From: Coriobacteriaceae bacterium
GTDB lineage: Bacteria; Actinomycetota; Coriobacteriia; Coriobacteriales; UMGS124
Direction: 5' to 3'
Assembly: GCA_019420325.1 (NCBI GenBank)
Contig: JAHZHK010000093.1
Span: 1-10,062, forward strand
Length of the DNA: 10,062 nt
The notes under the pieces are model-generated. The model was not told the origin of the DNA, did not search any database, and saw nothing but the letters and a program-made list of their open reading frames with translations. Of the stretch, positions 1 through 6,889 are shown one piece after another. The first letter of the stretch is position 1. Each line of letters opens with the position of its first letter. Position numbers and translations under genes: made by a program.

Positions 1-1580
1 TGGTGAAGCTCGAGCAGAACTCTCGCTCGACCGGCCACATTCTCGATGCCGCCAACGCCGTCGTGGCCCACAACACCGAGCGCAAGGAAAAGCGCCTGTT
101 CACGGCTGCAGGTGACGGCGAAAAGGTGAAGATATGTCTCAATCGCGATGAAATCGCCGAGTCGAACTACATCTCCGGCCAAATCAAGGGCTTGCATGAC
201 AAGGGTGTCTCCTACAGCGACATTGCCCTTTTTTACCGTACGAACGCTCAGTCGCGCGTTTTGGAAGACGGCCTGGTGAAGGCCGGTATCCCGTATACCA
301 TCGTGGGTGGCACGCGCTTCTTCGACCGCATGGAGATTCGCGACCTCACGGCTTACCTCAAGCTTGCCGTGAACCCCTCCGACGACGTGTCGGCCCGCCG
401 CGTCATCAACAAGCCGGCGCGCGGCATCGGCACCACCTCCCAGGACCGCATCGCCCAGATTGCCCGAGAGCGCGGCTGCACCTTCGTGCAGGCCTGCGGC
501 GAGTTTGCGCTGGGCGACTACGGCGCCACGACCCGCATCCGCAACTCCATCCTGCACTTCTTGCAGATCATCGAGGAGGCACAGACCTTTCAGGGTGACG
601 TCGACCAGATTGTCGAAGCCATTGCGGCAAAGTCCGGCCTGGTAGACGCTCTGCGTGCCGAGAACACCGACGAGGCGCGCGACCGTATGGAGAACATCCA
701 GGAGTTCGTGGGCGTCGCCAAGGAGTACGTCGACACGCACCAGGACACCCAGGAGGAACTCCTGAGCAATGCCGAGGCGCTAGCCGAGGCTGCGGGTGGC
801 TCCGCTGCGGCCGCCCAGTCTGCCGATACGCTGTGGGAGGCAGCCGAGGAGGAGGGTCCTGTCGCCGGCGAGTTAAGCCTGCCGGGCTTCATGGAATGGC
901 TTGCCCTGCGCACCGACCTCGACGCGGTGGGCGAGGGCGAGGCCTGCGTCACGCTTATGACCGTCCATGCCGCTAAGGGCCTGGAGTTCGACAACGTGTT
1001 TGTCGCCGGCATGGAGGAGGGCGTCTTCCCCCATGTGAACGACTTCAGCGCCGACGAGTCCAAGCTCGAGGAGGAGCGCCGGCTTGCCTACGTCGCCATC
1101 ACGCGCGCTCGCAAGTGCCTGTGGCTCTGCTACGCGCAGATGCGCCGCCTCTACGGCAACCAGCAGCACAACCGCCGCTCTCGCTTCATCGACGAGATTC
1201 CGGCAGAGCACACGGTGAGCGTCGGTGTGGGCAGCGAGAGCTTCGAGGGCTTCGGCTACGACAGGCGAGGGTCGCGCCACGGTATCCTCGGCGCGGGTCA
1301 CAGCACCGAGGTGTACGGCGGCAGCGTCTTCGGCAACCGTACCCGTTCCTCGGGCGGCGGCGCTTCGGCCTCCGAGCTGCCGGCTCCCCACGTGGCCACG
1401 CCCAGCTATTCCAACGCGGCGGCAAACGCCGTGTGGAACGTGGGCGACCGCGTGAACCACAAGAAGTTCGGCCCAGGCACGGTCATTGCCTCCAAGGGCG
1501 ACCAGATAACGGTGCAGTTGGACAGCGGTGCCACCAAGACGCTGCTCAAGGGCTATGCGCCCATCGTGAAGATCGGCTAG
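1..1580 (+). CDS. pcrA: ATP-dependent DNA helicase UvrD/PcrA, C-terminal part (5' truncated)
   Basis: This is a superfamily 1A 3'-5' DNA helicase acting in repair, replication restart and removal of stalled complexes. The window opens inside the gene (first full codon at 3), so the Walker A and B motifs and the start are missing. Visible positions, counted from the codon at 3, are the LEQN-x-RST element (3-10), the LFYRTNAQSR element (76-85), motif V with TVHAAKGLEFD (320-330), and motif VI with EEERRLAYVAITRAR (356-370). A basic, Gly-rich stretch (about 420-475) leads to a tail with WNVGDRV-HKKFGPGTV (478-494), the Tudor-like tail typical of PcrA that contacts RNA polymerase in Bacillus. Two oddities: the usual Tyr of LEQNYRST is Ser (residue 8), and residues about 250-290 hold an Ala/Glu-rich insert. 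UvrD/PcrA family membership is certain; the name PcrA rests on the tail. A hydrolase gene follows after 19 bases. Confidence 0.95.
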   Translation, partial: VKLEQNSRSTGHILDAANAVVAHNTERKEKRLFTAAGDGEKVKICLNRDEIAESNYISGQIKGLHDKGVSYSDIALFYRTNAQSRVLEDGLVKAGIPYTIVGGTRFFDRMEIRDLTAYLKLAVNPSDDVSARRVINKPARGIGTTSQDRIAQIARERGCTFVQACGEFALGDYGATTRIRNSILHFLQIIEEAQTFQGDVDQIVEAIAAKSGLVDALRAENTDEARDRMENIQEFVGVAKEYVDTHQDTQEELLSNAEALAEAAGGSAAAAQSADTLWEAAEEEGPVAGELSLPGFMEWLALRTDLDAVGEGEACVTLMTVHAAKGLEFDNVFVAGMEEGVFPHVNDFSADESKLEEERRLAYVAITRARKCLWLCYAQMRRLYGNQQHNRRSRFIDEIPAEHTVSVGVGSESFEGFGYDRRGSRHGILGAGHSTEVYGGSVFGNRTRSSGGGASASELPAPHVATPSYSNAAANAVWNVGDRVNHKKFGPGTVIASKGDQITVQLDSGATKTLLKGYAPIVKIG

Positions 1581-1582
1581 CG

Positions 1583-1589
1583 AAAGGGG
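1583..1589 (+). promoter_or_regulatory. Ribosome binding site of the hydrolase gene
   Basis: AAAGGGG lies 10 bases before the ATG at 1600 but only one base before the in-frame GTG at 1591. This spacing favours the ATG, although the longer GTG form would add only three residues. Confidence 0.5.
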
Positions 1590-1599
1590 CGTGTGCAAG

Positions 1600-2907
1600 A
1601 TGGATCAAGTGGAAGAGAACGACGAGAGGCCTGTGGCAGGCCAGGCTGTGTCGCATGCAGCCGTGGACTGGCTGGGTGTGGAGGCCGGCGGCGGCGACGA
1701 GGGCCCCAAGCGCTCCGAGGAGGTGCGCACGCTGCTCATGCCCCTCGTGTTCTTGGCGGCGGGTATCGCGGCGCTCGTCAAGGGCTGGCTGGTGGCAGGC
1801 ATCGTGCTGCTCGTGCTCGGCGTGGGAATGCTTGTGTTTCAGATTGTGTTGGGTGCCCTCTTCGTGAAGTACGTGCTGCGCAAAGGCGCCAACGTGTTCC
1901 GCCTTCTCGCGGTGCTCATGCAGCCCGATGTGGCGCATCGCGGCGTGGGCCCGGCTGCGAATGCCGACGCGACCGTCAATGACCATGAGGTGCAGGTTGA
2001 CGCTGCCGTTGGCTTCGGACTCACGCGTGCGGCAGCCGAGGGCGGCTTCTTCTGCGCAGGCATGGATCCCGACCTTGTGCAGGCCCGTCGTGCCAACGTG
2101 CTCGAGGAGCGCGCCGCTACCTACGCATGGCTCCAAGAGGGCCCTGGTTGGGTCGAGGTGCACACCGCCGCTCCTGACGGCGTGGACCTTGTGGGCCACG
2201 TCTGGGTTTGTGATGCCGCATCTACGCGATGGGCCGTGCTGTGCCACGGGTACGCCGGCACGTGGGACTCGATGCTTCAGTACACCCGCCATTGGGCGCA
2301 GGCCGGTTACAACCTGCTCGTCGTGGAGATGCGCTGCCACGGCGCAAGTGCGGGCAAGCTCATTGGCATGGGTGTGCTCGACGGCCCCGACGTCGTGGCA
2401 TGGGCGCGTCATCTGGAGACGGGCCTGCCCGGCATGCCTGCGGCCCACGATGTGGTGCTCATGGGCCACAGCATGGGAGGCCACGCCGTCCTCGTCGCGG
2501 CCGGCGACGAGGGGCTTCCCTCCTGCGTGCGCGCCGTTGTCGCGGACTGCCCCTTCGACCGCGCATGGTCGTCCTTCGCGCACATGCTCGACTCGGCGGG
2601 GCTGCCCGTGCATCCCACGCTTGAGATTGTGCGCCGCCACTTGCGCCTCATCCCCGGCGGTTACGACATCGTCCCCGACGACGCGGCTCAAAGCGTGGCC
2701 CGCGCCAAGGTGGGGGTGCTGCTTGTGCATGGGACGCTCGACTCATCGGTGGCTCCCGCCTGCACGCGCAGGCTCTACGAGGCGGGCGGTCCGGGCAAGC
2801 GCGACGTACTCCTTGTCGAGGGGGCCGGCCACTGCCAGGCGAGCCTAGTTGCGCCTAATGCGTATTGGTCGCGCGTCCTGGGCTTTGCGGATGCATGTGT
2901 GCGGTAA
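1600..2907 (+). CDS. Membrane-anchored alpha/beta hydrolase, substrate unknown
   Basis: The product is a 435-residue serine hydrolase of the alpha/beta fold. An acidic N-terminus (1-41) is followed by two hydrophobic segments (about 44-60 and 62-93), which probably form a membrane hairpin, and then the catalytic domain (about 175-435). The visible catalytic triad is Ser291 in the nucleophile elbow GHSMGG, Asp381 in HGTLDSS, and His411 in EGAGHC. The HGYAGTWDS stretch (about 216-224) supplies the oxyanion-hole region. The overall pattern resembles the YqkD-like group of anchored hydrolases found in Gram-positive bacteria. With both N- and C-termini on one side of a hairpin, the catalytic domain could face the cytoplasm; topology cannot be settled here. 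It could be an esterase, lipase or peptidase. It sits 19 bases behind the helicase gene, so co-transcription is likely, but no functional link is evident. The fold call is firm; the substrate is unknown. Confidence 0.88.
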   Translation: MDQVEENDERPVAGQAVSHAAVDWLGVEAGGGDEGPKRSEEVRTLLMPLVFLAAGIAALVKGWLVAGIVLLVLGVGMLVFQIVLGALFVKYVLRKGANVFRLLAVLMQPDVAHRGVGPAANADATVNDHEVQVDAAVGFGLTRAAAEGGFFCAGMDPDLVQARRANVLEERAATYAWLQEGPGWVEVHTAAPDGVDLVGHVWVCDAASTRWAVLCHGYAGTWDSMLQYTRHWAQAGYNLLVVEMRCHGASAGKLIGMGVLDGPDVVAWARHLETGLPGMPAAHDVVLMGHSMGGHAVLVAAGDEGLPSCVRAVVADCPFDRAWSSFAHMLDSAGLPVHPTLEIVRRHLRLIPGGYDIVPDDAAQSVARAKVGVLLVHGTLDSSVAPACTRRLYEAGGPGKRDVLLVEGAGHCQASLVAPNAYWSRVLGFADACVR

Positions 2908-2910
2908 ACT
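2905..2910 (+). promoter_or_regulatory. Candidate -10 element (TAAACT) upstream of ppaC
   Basis: TAAACT overlaps the hydrolase stop codon and lies 66 bases before the ppaC start. A similar TANACT hexamer occurs in the gaps before queA and aroF. The only -35-like sequence nearby, TTGCGG at 2885-2890, has a spacer of 14 bases, which is short, so the call is tentative. Confidence 0.3.
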
Positions 2911-2927
2911 CTGCATGTTTGTATGGA

Positions 2928-2948
2928 CTGGCCCTGCATACGGGCCGG
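2928..2948 (+). other. Small stem-loop in the ppaC leader
   Basis: GGCCC (2930-2934) pairs with GGGCC (2942-2946) around a seven-base loop, and two further pairs (one G-U) extend the stem to 2928/2948. There is no T-run directly after it, so it is not a convincing intrinsic terminator. It would lie in the 5' leader of ppaC if transcription starts near 2917. Confidence 0.3.
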
Positions 2949-2976
2949 CATGAACCTTTTGAAGAGGAGAGAGCTC

Positions 2977-3909
2977 ATGAGCAAGATCTTGGTCTTCGGC
3001 CACAAGAACCCTGACAACGACGCCATCATGTCCGCCGTCGTGTATTCCCAGCTCGCCGCTGCGCTCGACCCGGCCAACGAGTACGTTGCCTGCCGTCTGG
3101 GCGAGCTGCCCGGCGAGAGCGCTGCCCTGCTCGAGAAGCATGGCGTCGCCGCTCCTCAGCTCCTTGAGAAGATCGAGCCTGCCGACGAGAAGGTCAAGGT
3201 CGTTCTGACCGACCACAACGAGCTTGGCCAGACCGTTGAGGGCATCGAGAACGTCGAGGTCGTGGGCGTCATCGACCACCACCGCATTGCCGACCTCACC
3301 ACCGCCCAGCCCACGCTCTTCATCAACGTTCCTTGGGGCTCCACGTGCTGCATCATCGCCAAGCTCTTCGAGGTCACGGGCACGCCCATGAGCGACGCCC
3401 AGGCTGCCATGCTGCTTGCTGCCATGATGACCGACACCGTCATGCTCAAGTCTCCCACCACCACCGACGCCGACCGCGCTATCGCCGCCAAGCTCGGTGC
3501 CCAGATCGGCGTCGATCCCGTCGCTTACGGTGCGCAGGTGTTCAAGAGCCGTGGCGCCGACGGCTTCACGCCTGCTCAGATGGTTGCTCGCGACATCAAG
3601 AAGTTCGAGATCGGCGGCAAGGCCGTCTTCATCGGCCAGTACGAGACCGTGAATAAGGAGCCTGTCCTTGCCCAGGCCGACGAGCTGCGCGCCGCGATGG
3701 AGGAGTATCGCACTGCAAACGGCGGCGACACCCTCGTGCTGTGCGTGACCGACATCATCGAGGAGGGCTCCCAGGTCTTCGTCGTGGGCGAGCCCGAGGT
3801 TGTCGAGCGCGGCCTCAACATCAACGTCGTGCCTGAGGGCGTCTGGATGCCCGGCGTGCTTTCCCGCAAGAAGCAGGTTGCTGCCCCGCTCATTGAGGCT
3901 GCGAACTAG
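2977..3909 (+). CDS. ppaC: Manganese-dependent inorganic pyrophosphatase, family II
   Basis: This cytoplasmic enzyme hydrolyses pyrophosphate to two phosphates and so pulls biosynthetic reactions forward. The product is 310 residues, the normal length for family II (DHH superfamily) enzymes. All metal-site motifs are present: His9, Asp13 and Asp15 in FGHKNPDND, Asp79 in LTDHNE, the DHH triad at 100-102, and Asp153 in MMTDT. SRKKQ (296-300) in the C-terminal DHHA2 domain is the substrate-binding signature. There is no sign of the CBS/DRTGG regulatory insert seen in some relatives, so it is the simple form. The ATG at 2977 was chosen because it has an AGGAG (2965-2969) seven bases upstream and gives the standard MSKILVFGHKNPD N-terminus; an upstream in-frame ATG at 2923 would add 18 untypical residues. 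queH follows after five bases. Confidence 0.97.
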   Translation: MSKILVFGHKNPDNDAIMSAVVYSQLAAALDPANEYVACRLGELPGESAALLEKHGVAAPQLLEKIEPADEKVKVVLTDHNELGQTVEGIENVEVVGVIDHHRIADLTTAQPTLFINVPWGSTCCIIAKLFEVTGTPMSDAQAAMLLAAMMTDTVMLKSPTTTDADRAIAAKLGAQIGVDPVAYGAQVFKSRGADGFTPAQMVARDIKKFEIGGKAVFIGQYETVNKEPVLAQADELRAAMEEYRTANGGDTLVLCVTDIIEEGSQVFVVGEPEVVERGLNINVVPEGVWMPGVLSRKKQVAAPLIEAAN

Positions 3910-3914
3910 TACGC

Positions 3915-4514
3915 ATGTCTGGCACGCCGCTTTTGCTGCATGCCTGTTGTGGGCCCTGCTCGCTCGAACCTTTGCGGGTTCTGCGCGAGCAGGGCTTTTT
4001 GCCCACAATAGTGTATGTCAACCCTAACATTCAGCCCCATGACGAGTACGTGCGCCGCCTCGAGACGCTTCGTGCCTGGGCGGCGGGGGAGAACGTCGAA
4101 GTGGTCGAGGGACCCTATGAAGCTGAGCGTTGGGAGCGCGAGGTCGCGCGGTACGGCACAAACCGTCTGGCGCGCTGCCAGGCGTGTTATCGCCTGCGCC
4201 TGGAGGGGGCGGCAACCCTGGCCGCCGAGCTCGGGTGCACCCGTATGTCCACGACGCTTGCGGTTTCTCCCTACCAGCTCTTCGACGCCTGCGGCACCGA
4301 ACTTGGGCGAGTCTGTGCGCACGCGGGTTTGACGGCCGTGTGGCAGGATTTCCGCCCGCTGTACCCCCAGGCCACGACGCGTGCCAAAGAGCTGGGGCTC
4401 TATCGCCAGAACTATTGCGGATGTCGTTTTTCTGCCGCCGAGGCTGCCCTTGAGCGCTGTCAGGCACGGGAAGCGCGCACGCTGCAGCGCGACCTCGGAC
4501 GTGCATGCACGTAG
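3915..4514 (+). CDS. queH: Epoxyqueuosine reductase QueH (DUF208 family)
   Basis: QueH reduces epoxyqueuosine in tRNA to queuosine. It is the cobalamin-independent, non-homologous alternative to QueG. The product is 199 residues, in the family range. The cysteine pattern that binds the iron-sulfur cluster and adjacent iron is complete: HACCGPC (Cys11, Cys12, Cys15), RCQAC (Cys88, Cys91) and QNYCGC (Cys168, Cys170). LLxHACCGPCS at the N-terminus and TTLAVSPYQ (113-121) are further family hallmarks. The start is only five bases past the ppaC stop, with no strong Shine-Dalgarno sequence (TTGAGG lies 16 bases upstream), so translation probably depends on coupling to ppaC. The next gene, queA, makes this enzyme's substrate, which strongly supports the call. 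Confidence 0.95.
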   Translation: MSGTPLLLHACCGPCSLEPLRVLREQGFLPTIVYVNPNIQPHDEYVRRLETLRAWAAGENVEVVEGPYEAERWEREVARYGTNRLARCQACYRLRLEGAATLAAELGCTRMSTTLAVSPYQLFDACGTELGRVCAHAGLTAVWQDFRPLYPQATTRAKELGLYRQNYCGCRFSAAEAALERCQAREARTLQRDLGRACT

Positions 4515-4563
4515 ATTCTCCACTTGCGCGTGTTTCTGCCCATGCCGCCAAGGAGATGGGCGC

Positions 4564-4569
4564 TAGACT
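4564..4569 (+). promoter_or_regulatory. Candidate -10 element (TAGACT) upstream of queA
   Basis: TAGACT lies 36 bases before the queA ATG. It is directly preceded by an inverted repeat, GCCCAT (4538-4543) and ATGGGC (4556-4561). No good -35 hexamer is visible at 16-18 bases spacing. It is supported mainly by resemblance to TAAACT (2905) and TACACT (5789) in the other two longer gaps. queA could equally be transcribed from upstream with queH. Confidence 0.28.
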
Positions 4570-4592
4570 TCCCCTATCTCTTCTACCTGCAT

Positions 4593-4597
4593 GGGAG
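4593..4597 (+). promoter_or_regulatory. Ribosome binding site that sets the queA start
   Basis: GGGAG lies eight bases before the ATG at 4606. It sits inside the codons that an upstream in-frame ATG at 4591 would use, and that upstream ATG has no purine-rich site before it. This supports 4606 as the start. Confidence 0.6.
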
Positions 4598-4605
4598 CTG
4601 TGTAT

Positions 4606-5739
4606 ATGCGTACCGACGATTTTGATTATGACCTTCCCCGCGAGCTTATTGCCCAGTATCCGGCCGAGCCCCGCGACTCTTGCCGCCTGCTCGTGCTTGA
4701 CCGTGAGAAGGGCACGCTGGAAGACCATGTGTTTACCGACATAGTGGACTTCCTCAACGAGGGCGACCTACTCGTCGTCAACCAGACCCGTGTGCTGCCT
4801 GCACGCCTCATCGGCCACAAGCCGGTGACGGGCGGTGCCTGCGAGGTCTTCCTCACCAACCGCCGCGAGGACCTCGATGCGGCGGGAGGCGTGTGGGAGT
4901 GCCTCGTGAAGCCCGGCAAGCGCCTCAAGCCGGGCGCCGTGGTGGAGTTCCGCGAAGGCGGCCTCCTTGCTCCCATGACGGCCCCCGTGATTCTCACCGC
5001 ACATGTGGGCGAGATTTTGCCGCAGCGCGGACTTCGTCTTGTGAACTTCGAGGCGGCTGAGGGCCTCACGCTTGACGAGGCCATGCACAAGGCCGGCCAC
5101 GTGCCGCTGCCTCCCTACATCACCCAGTACGAGGGCGATTCTGAAAAGTATCAGACGGTGTACGCCATGCAGGAGGAGCACTCCGCCGCGGCGCCTACCG
5201 CGGGCCTGCACTTTACGCCTACGCTCATCGAGAAGTGCCGCGAGAAGGGCGTGGGCTGGGCAACCGTCGAGCTTGAGGTCGGCATCGACACCTTCCGCAT
5301 CGTGGAGGAGGACGACCCCACCGAGCACGAGATGCACACCGAGCGCTACCACGTGCCCCAGTCGGTGATCGACCAGATTCATGCCACCAAGGCCGCCGGC
5401 AAGCGCGTCATCGCTGTGGGCACGACGTCGGTCCGTTCGCTTGAGAGCTCCTGGAGCGCCGAGGAGCCCTATGCCGGTTGCGCCGCGCGCTTCTTCGACA
5501 TTCCCGAGAAGGGCGATGTCGTTGCGCGGGAGAACGCCACGACATCGTTGTTCCTCATGCCGGGAAGCCAGTTCCACGTGGTGGATGCCATGGTCACGAA
5601 CTTCCATGTGCCCCGTTCGACCCTCATGATGCTCGTGAGCGCCTTTGCCGGCCGCGAGCGCATCATGGAGGCCTATGGCCATGCCATTGAGAGCAAGTAC
5701 CGCATGCTTTCCTTCGGCGACGCCATGCTCATTATTTAA
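4606..5739 (+). CDS. queA: S-adenosylmethionine:tRNA ribosyltransferase-isomerase QueA
   Basis: QueA transfers and isomerises the ribose part of S-adenosylmethionine onto preQ1 in tRNA (position 34 of GUN anticodons), giving epoxyqueuosine. The product is 377 residues, slightly longer than many family members. Diagnostic motifs run through the whole length: MRTDDFDYDLP at the start, NQTRVLPARL (59-68), GHVPLPPYI (164-172), APTAGLHFT (196-204), VGTTSVRSLES (271-281), TNFHVPRSTLMMLVSAF (331-347) and the C-terminal SFGDAMLI (369-376). The ATG at 4606 matches the family N-terminus and has its own ribosome binding site; the in-frame ATG at 4591 would add five residues. Its product is the substrate of QueH, encoded just upstream. 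tgt and the preQ1 genes are not in the window. Confidence 0.97.
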   Translation: MRTDDFDYDLPRELIAQYPAEPRDSCRLLVLDREKGTLEDHVFTDIVDFLNEGDLLVVNQTRVLPARLIGHKPVTGGACEVFLTNRREDLDAAGGVWECLVKPGKRLKPGAVVEFREGGLLAPMTAPVILTAHVGEILPQRGLRLVNFEAAEGLTLDEAMHKAGHVPLPPYITQYEGDSEKYQTVYAMQEEHSAAAPTAGLHFTPTLIEKCREKGVGWATVELEVGIDTFRIVEEDDPTEHEMHTERYHVPQSVIDQIHATKAAGKRVIAVGTTSVRSLESSWSAEEPYAGCAARFFDIPEKGDVVARENATTSLFLMPGSQFHVVDAMVTNFHVPRSTLMMLVSAFAGRERIMEAYGHAIESKYRMLSFGDAMLII

Positions 5740-5751
5740 TCTTTGAAAACG

Positions 5752-5816
5752 CTGTGGCCGTGTTCTGTGGGGCCGGGTGTACGCGCTGTACACTGCGACC
5801 CCACGCGCGGCCACAG
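5752..5816 (+). promoter_or_regulatory. Long nested inverted repeat between queA and aroF
   Basis: Three perfect arms share nearly one centre of symmetry. CTGTGGCCG (5752-5760) pairs with CGGCCACAG (5808-5816), GTGGGG (5767-5772) with CCCCAC (5799-5804), and GTGTAC (5777-5782) with GTACAC (5788-5793) around a five-base loop. Extra G-U and G-C pairs join the arms, so about 26 pairs could form. No T-run follows, so it is not a standard Rho-independent terminator. It could be a protein operator (the inner GTGTAC-N5-GTACAC is compact and symmetric), a leader RNA structure, or a 3'-end stabilising hairpin for queA mRNA. Confidence 0.65.
5789..5794 (+). promoter_or_regulatory. Candidate -10 element (TACACT) upstream of aroF
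   Basis: TACACT overlaps the right inner arm of the inverted repeat at 5752-5816. If it is a real -10 element, transcription would start near 5801, and a protein bound to the palindrome would block it. No convincing -35 hexamer is present at normal spacing. Confidence 0.3.
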
Positions 5817-5845
5817 GTGTCTTCCGACAACTGCTCTCGAGGAAC

Positions 5846-5853
5846 GGGAGGGG
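5846..5853 (+). promoter_or_regulatory. Ribosome binding site that sets the aroF start
   Basis: GGGAGGGG lies seven bases before the ATG at 5861. It supports this start over an in-frame GTG at 5777, which would add 28 residues that do not resemble the family. Confidence 0.65.
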
Positions 5854-5860
5854 TTTTCAC

Positions 5861-6874
5861 ATGATCGCTGTCATCAAACCGGGAACCACTGAGCACCAGC
5901 TCGAGAATCTGGTGAGCTGGCTCGAGGGCAAAGGACTCGAAGTCAACATCTCCAAGGGCTCGGAGGCCACCATCGTCGGTCTCATCGGCGACACCTCGCG
6001 CGTTGACGTGTCGCTGCTCGAGTCCATGGGGATCATCGAGTCGGTCACGCGTGTAACCGAGCCGTTCAAGGCTGCCAACCGCAAGTTCCACCCCATGGAT
6101 ACGAAGGTCGAGATTGCCCCCGGTGTGGCCATCGGTGCCGGCGAGTTTCAGGTCATGGCGGGCCCGTGTTCGGTTGAGGGGCAGAACCTTTTTGAGATCG
6201 CCCGCGCAGTGAAGGCAGCCGGTGCCACGGTCCTGCGAGGAGGCGCGTTCAAGCCTCGTACGAGCCCCTATGCCAACCAGGGCATGGGCGAGGCGGGCCT
6301 TGACCTGCTCTGTCAGGCGCGCGCCGAGCTTGGGATGCCCATCGTTACCGAGATCATGGACGTGCGCCAGGTGCCGCTCTTCCTCAAGTACGACATCGAC
6401 CTTTGGCAGATCGGTGCCCGCAACACCCAGAACTTCAACCTGCTCAAGGAGGTCGGCCGTGCCGGCAAGCCCGTGCTTCTCAAGCGCGGCCTGGCTGGCA
6501 CCATTGACGAGCTGCTCATGAGCGCCGAGTACATCATGAGCGAGGGCAACCCCAACGTCATCTTGTGCGAGCGCGGCATCCGCACGTATGAGACGCGCAC
6601 GCGCAACACCTTCGACCTCAACGCCGTGCCAGTGCTTCATTACCTGAGCCACCTGCCCGTCGTCGCCGACCCGAGCCATTCCACGGGATACGCGCGCTAT
6701 GTGGGGCCGATGTCGCTGGCGGCCACGGCATGTGGTGCCGACGGCCTTGAGATCGAGGTGCACAACAACCCCCAGGTTGCATGGTCCGACGGTGCGCAGG
6801 CCCTTTTGCCTGAGCAGTTCGCCTCGCTTATGCCCAAGGTCCGCGCCATCCGCGACGTCGTCGCGACCGACTAG
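5861..6874 (+). CDS. aroF: 3-deoxy-7-phosphoheptulonate (DAHP) synthase with N-terminal ferredoxin-like domain
   Basis: The enzyme condenses phosphoenolpyruvate and erythrose 4-phosphate into DAHP, the first committed step of aromatic biosynthesis. The product is 337 residues, close to the Thermotoga-type enzyme. Residues about 1-70 form the ferredoxin-like regulatory domain that binds tyrosine or phenylalanine in that subgroup, and the TIM barrel follows. Visible active-site elements are GPCSVE (101-106, metal ligand Cys103), KPRTSPY (131-137), IGARN (184-188), KRG (208-210), DPSHSTG (270-276, metal ligand His273), Glu299 and Asp310. Feedback inhibition by an aromatic amino acid is therefore likely but inferred. 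The start at ATG 5861 has a strong ribosome binding site and gives the typical MIAVIKPGTTE start. A long inverted repeat precedes it. tyrA follows after 15 bases. The gene symbol is aroF by convention; aroG would be equivalent. Confidence 0.96.
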   Translation: MIAVIKPGTTEHQLENLVSWLEGKGLEVNISKGSEATIVGLIGDTSRVDVSLLESMGIIESVTRVTEPFKAANRKFHPMDTKVEIAPGVAIGAGEFQVMAGPCSVEGQNLFEIARAVKAAGATVLRGGAFKPRTSPYANQGMGEAGLDLLCQARAELGMPIVTEIMDVRQVPLFLKYDIDLWQIGARNTQNFNLLKEVGRAGKPVLLKRGLAGTIDELLMSAEYIMSEGNPNVILCERGIRTYETRTRNTFDLNAVPVLHYLSHLPVVADPSHSTGYARYVGPMSLAATACGADGLEIEVHNNPQVAWSDGAQALLPEQFASLMPKVRAIRDVVATD

Positions 6875-6889
6875 TCCAAGGAGGCCTGC

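Noticed and set aside
1546..4008. Minus-strand open frames of 394 and 387 codons opposite the hydrolase and ppaC
   Set aside because: Both are shadows of genes with clear catalytic motifs, and their repetitive Leu/Asp/His/Val composition reflects complementary codons.
4515..4605. preQ1 riboswitch before queA
   Set aside because: The gap has none of the short A-rich tail and C-rich loop pattern of the preQ1-I aptamer; only a small 6-base inverted repeat is visible.
4505..4744. Small frame of 79 codons between queH and queA on the plus strand
   Set aside because: Two thirds of it overlaps queA in another frame. AAGGAG at 4550-4555 directly abuts an ATG with no spacing, so it does not mark a functional start.
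5740..5830. Rho-independent terminator after queA
   Set aside because: The stem is strong, but no run of T follows it on either side within the expected distance.
5777..5860. In-frame N-terminal extension of aroF from GTG 5777, or a Tyr-containing leader peptide
   Set aside because: The extension contains two Tyr codons but has no stop before aroF, so it is not a separate attenuator peptide. Its codons lie in the inverted repeat, and the ATG at 5861 has the strong ribosome binding site and the family N-terminus.
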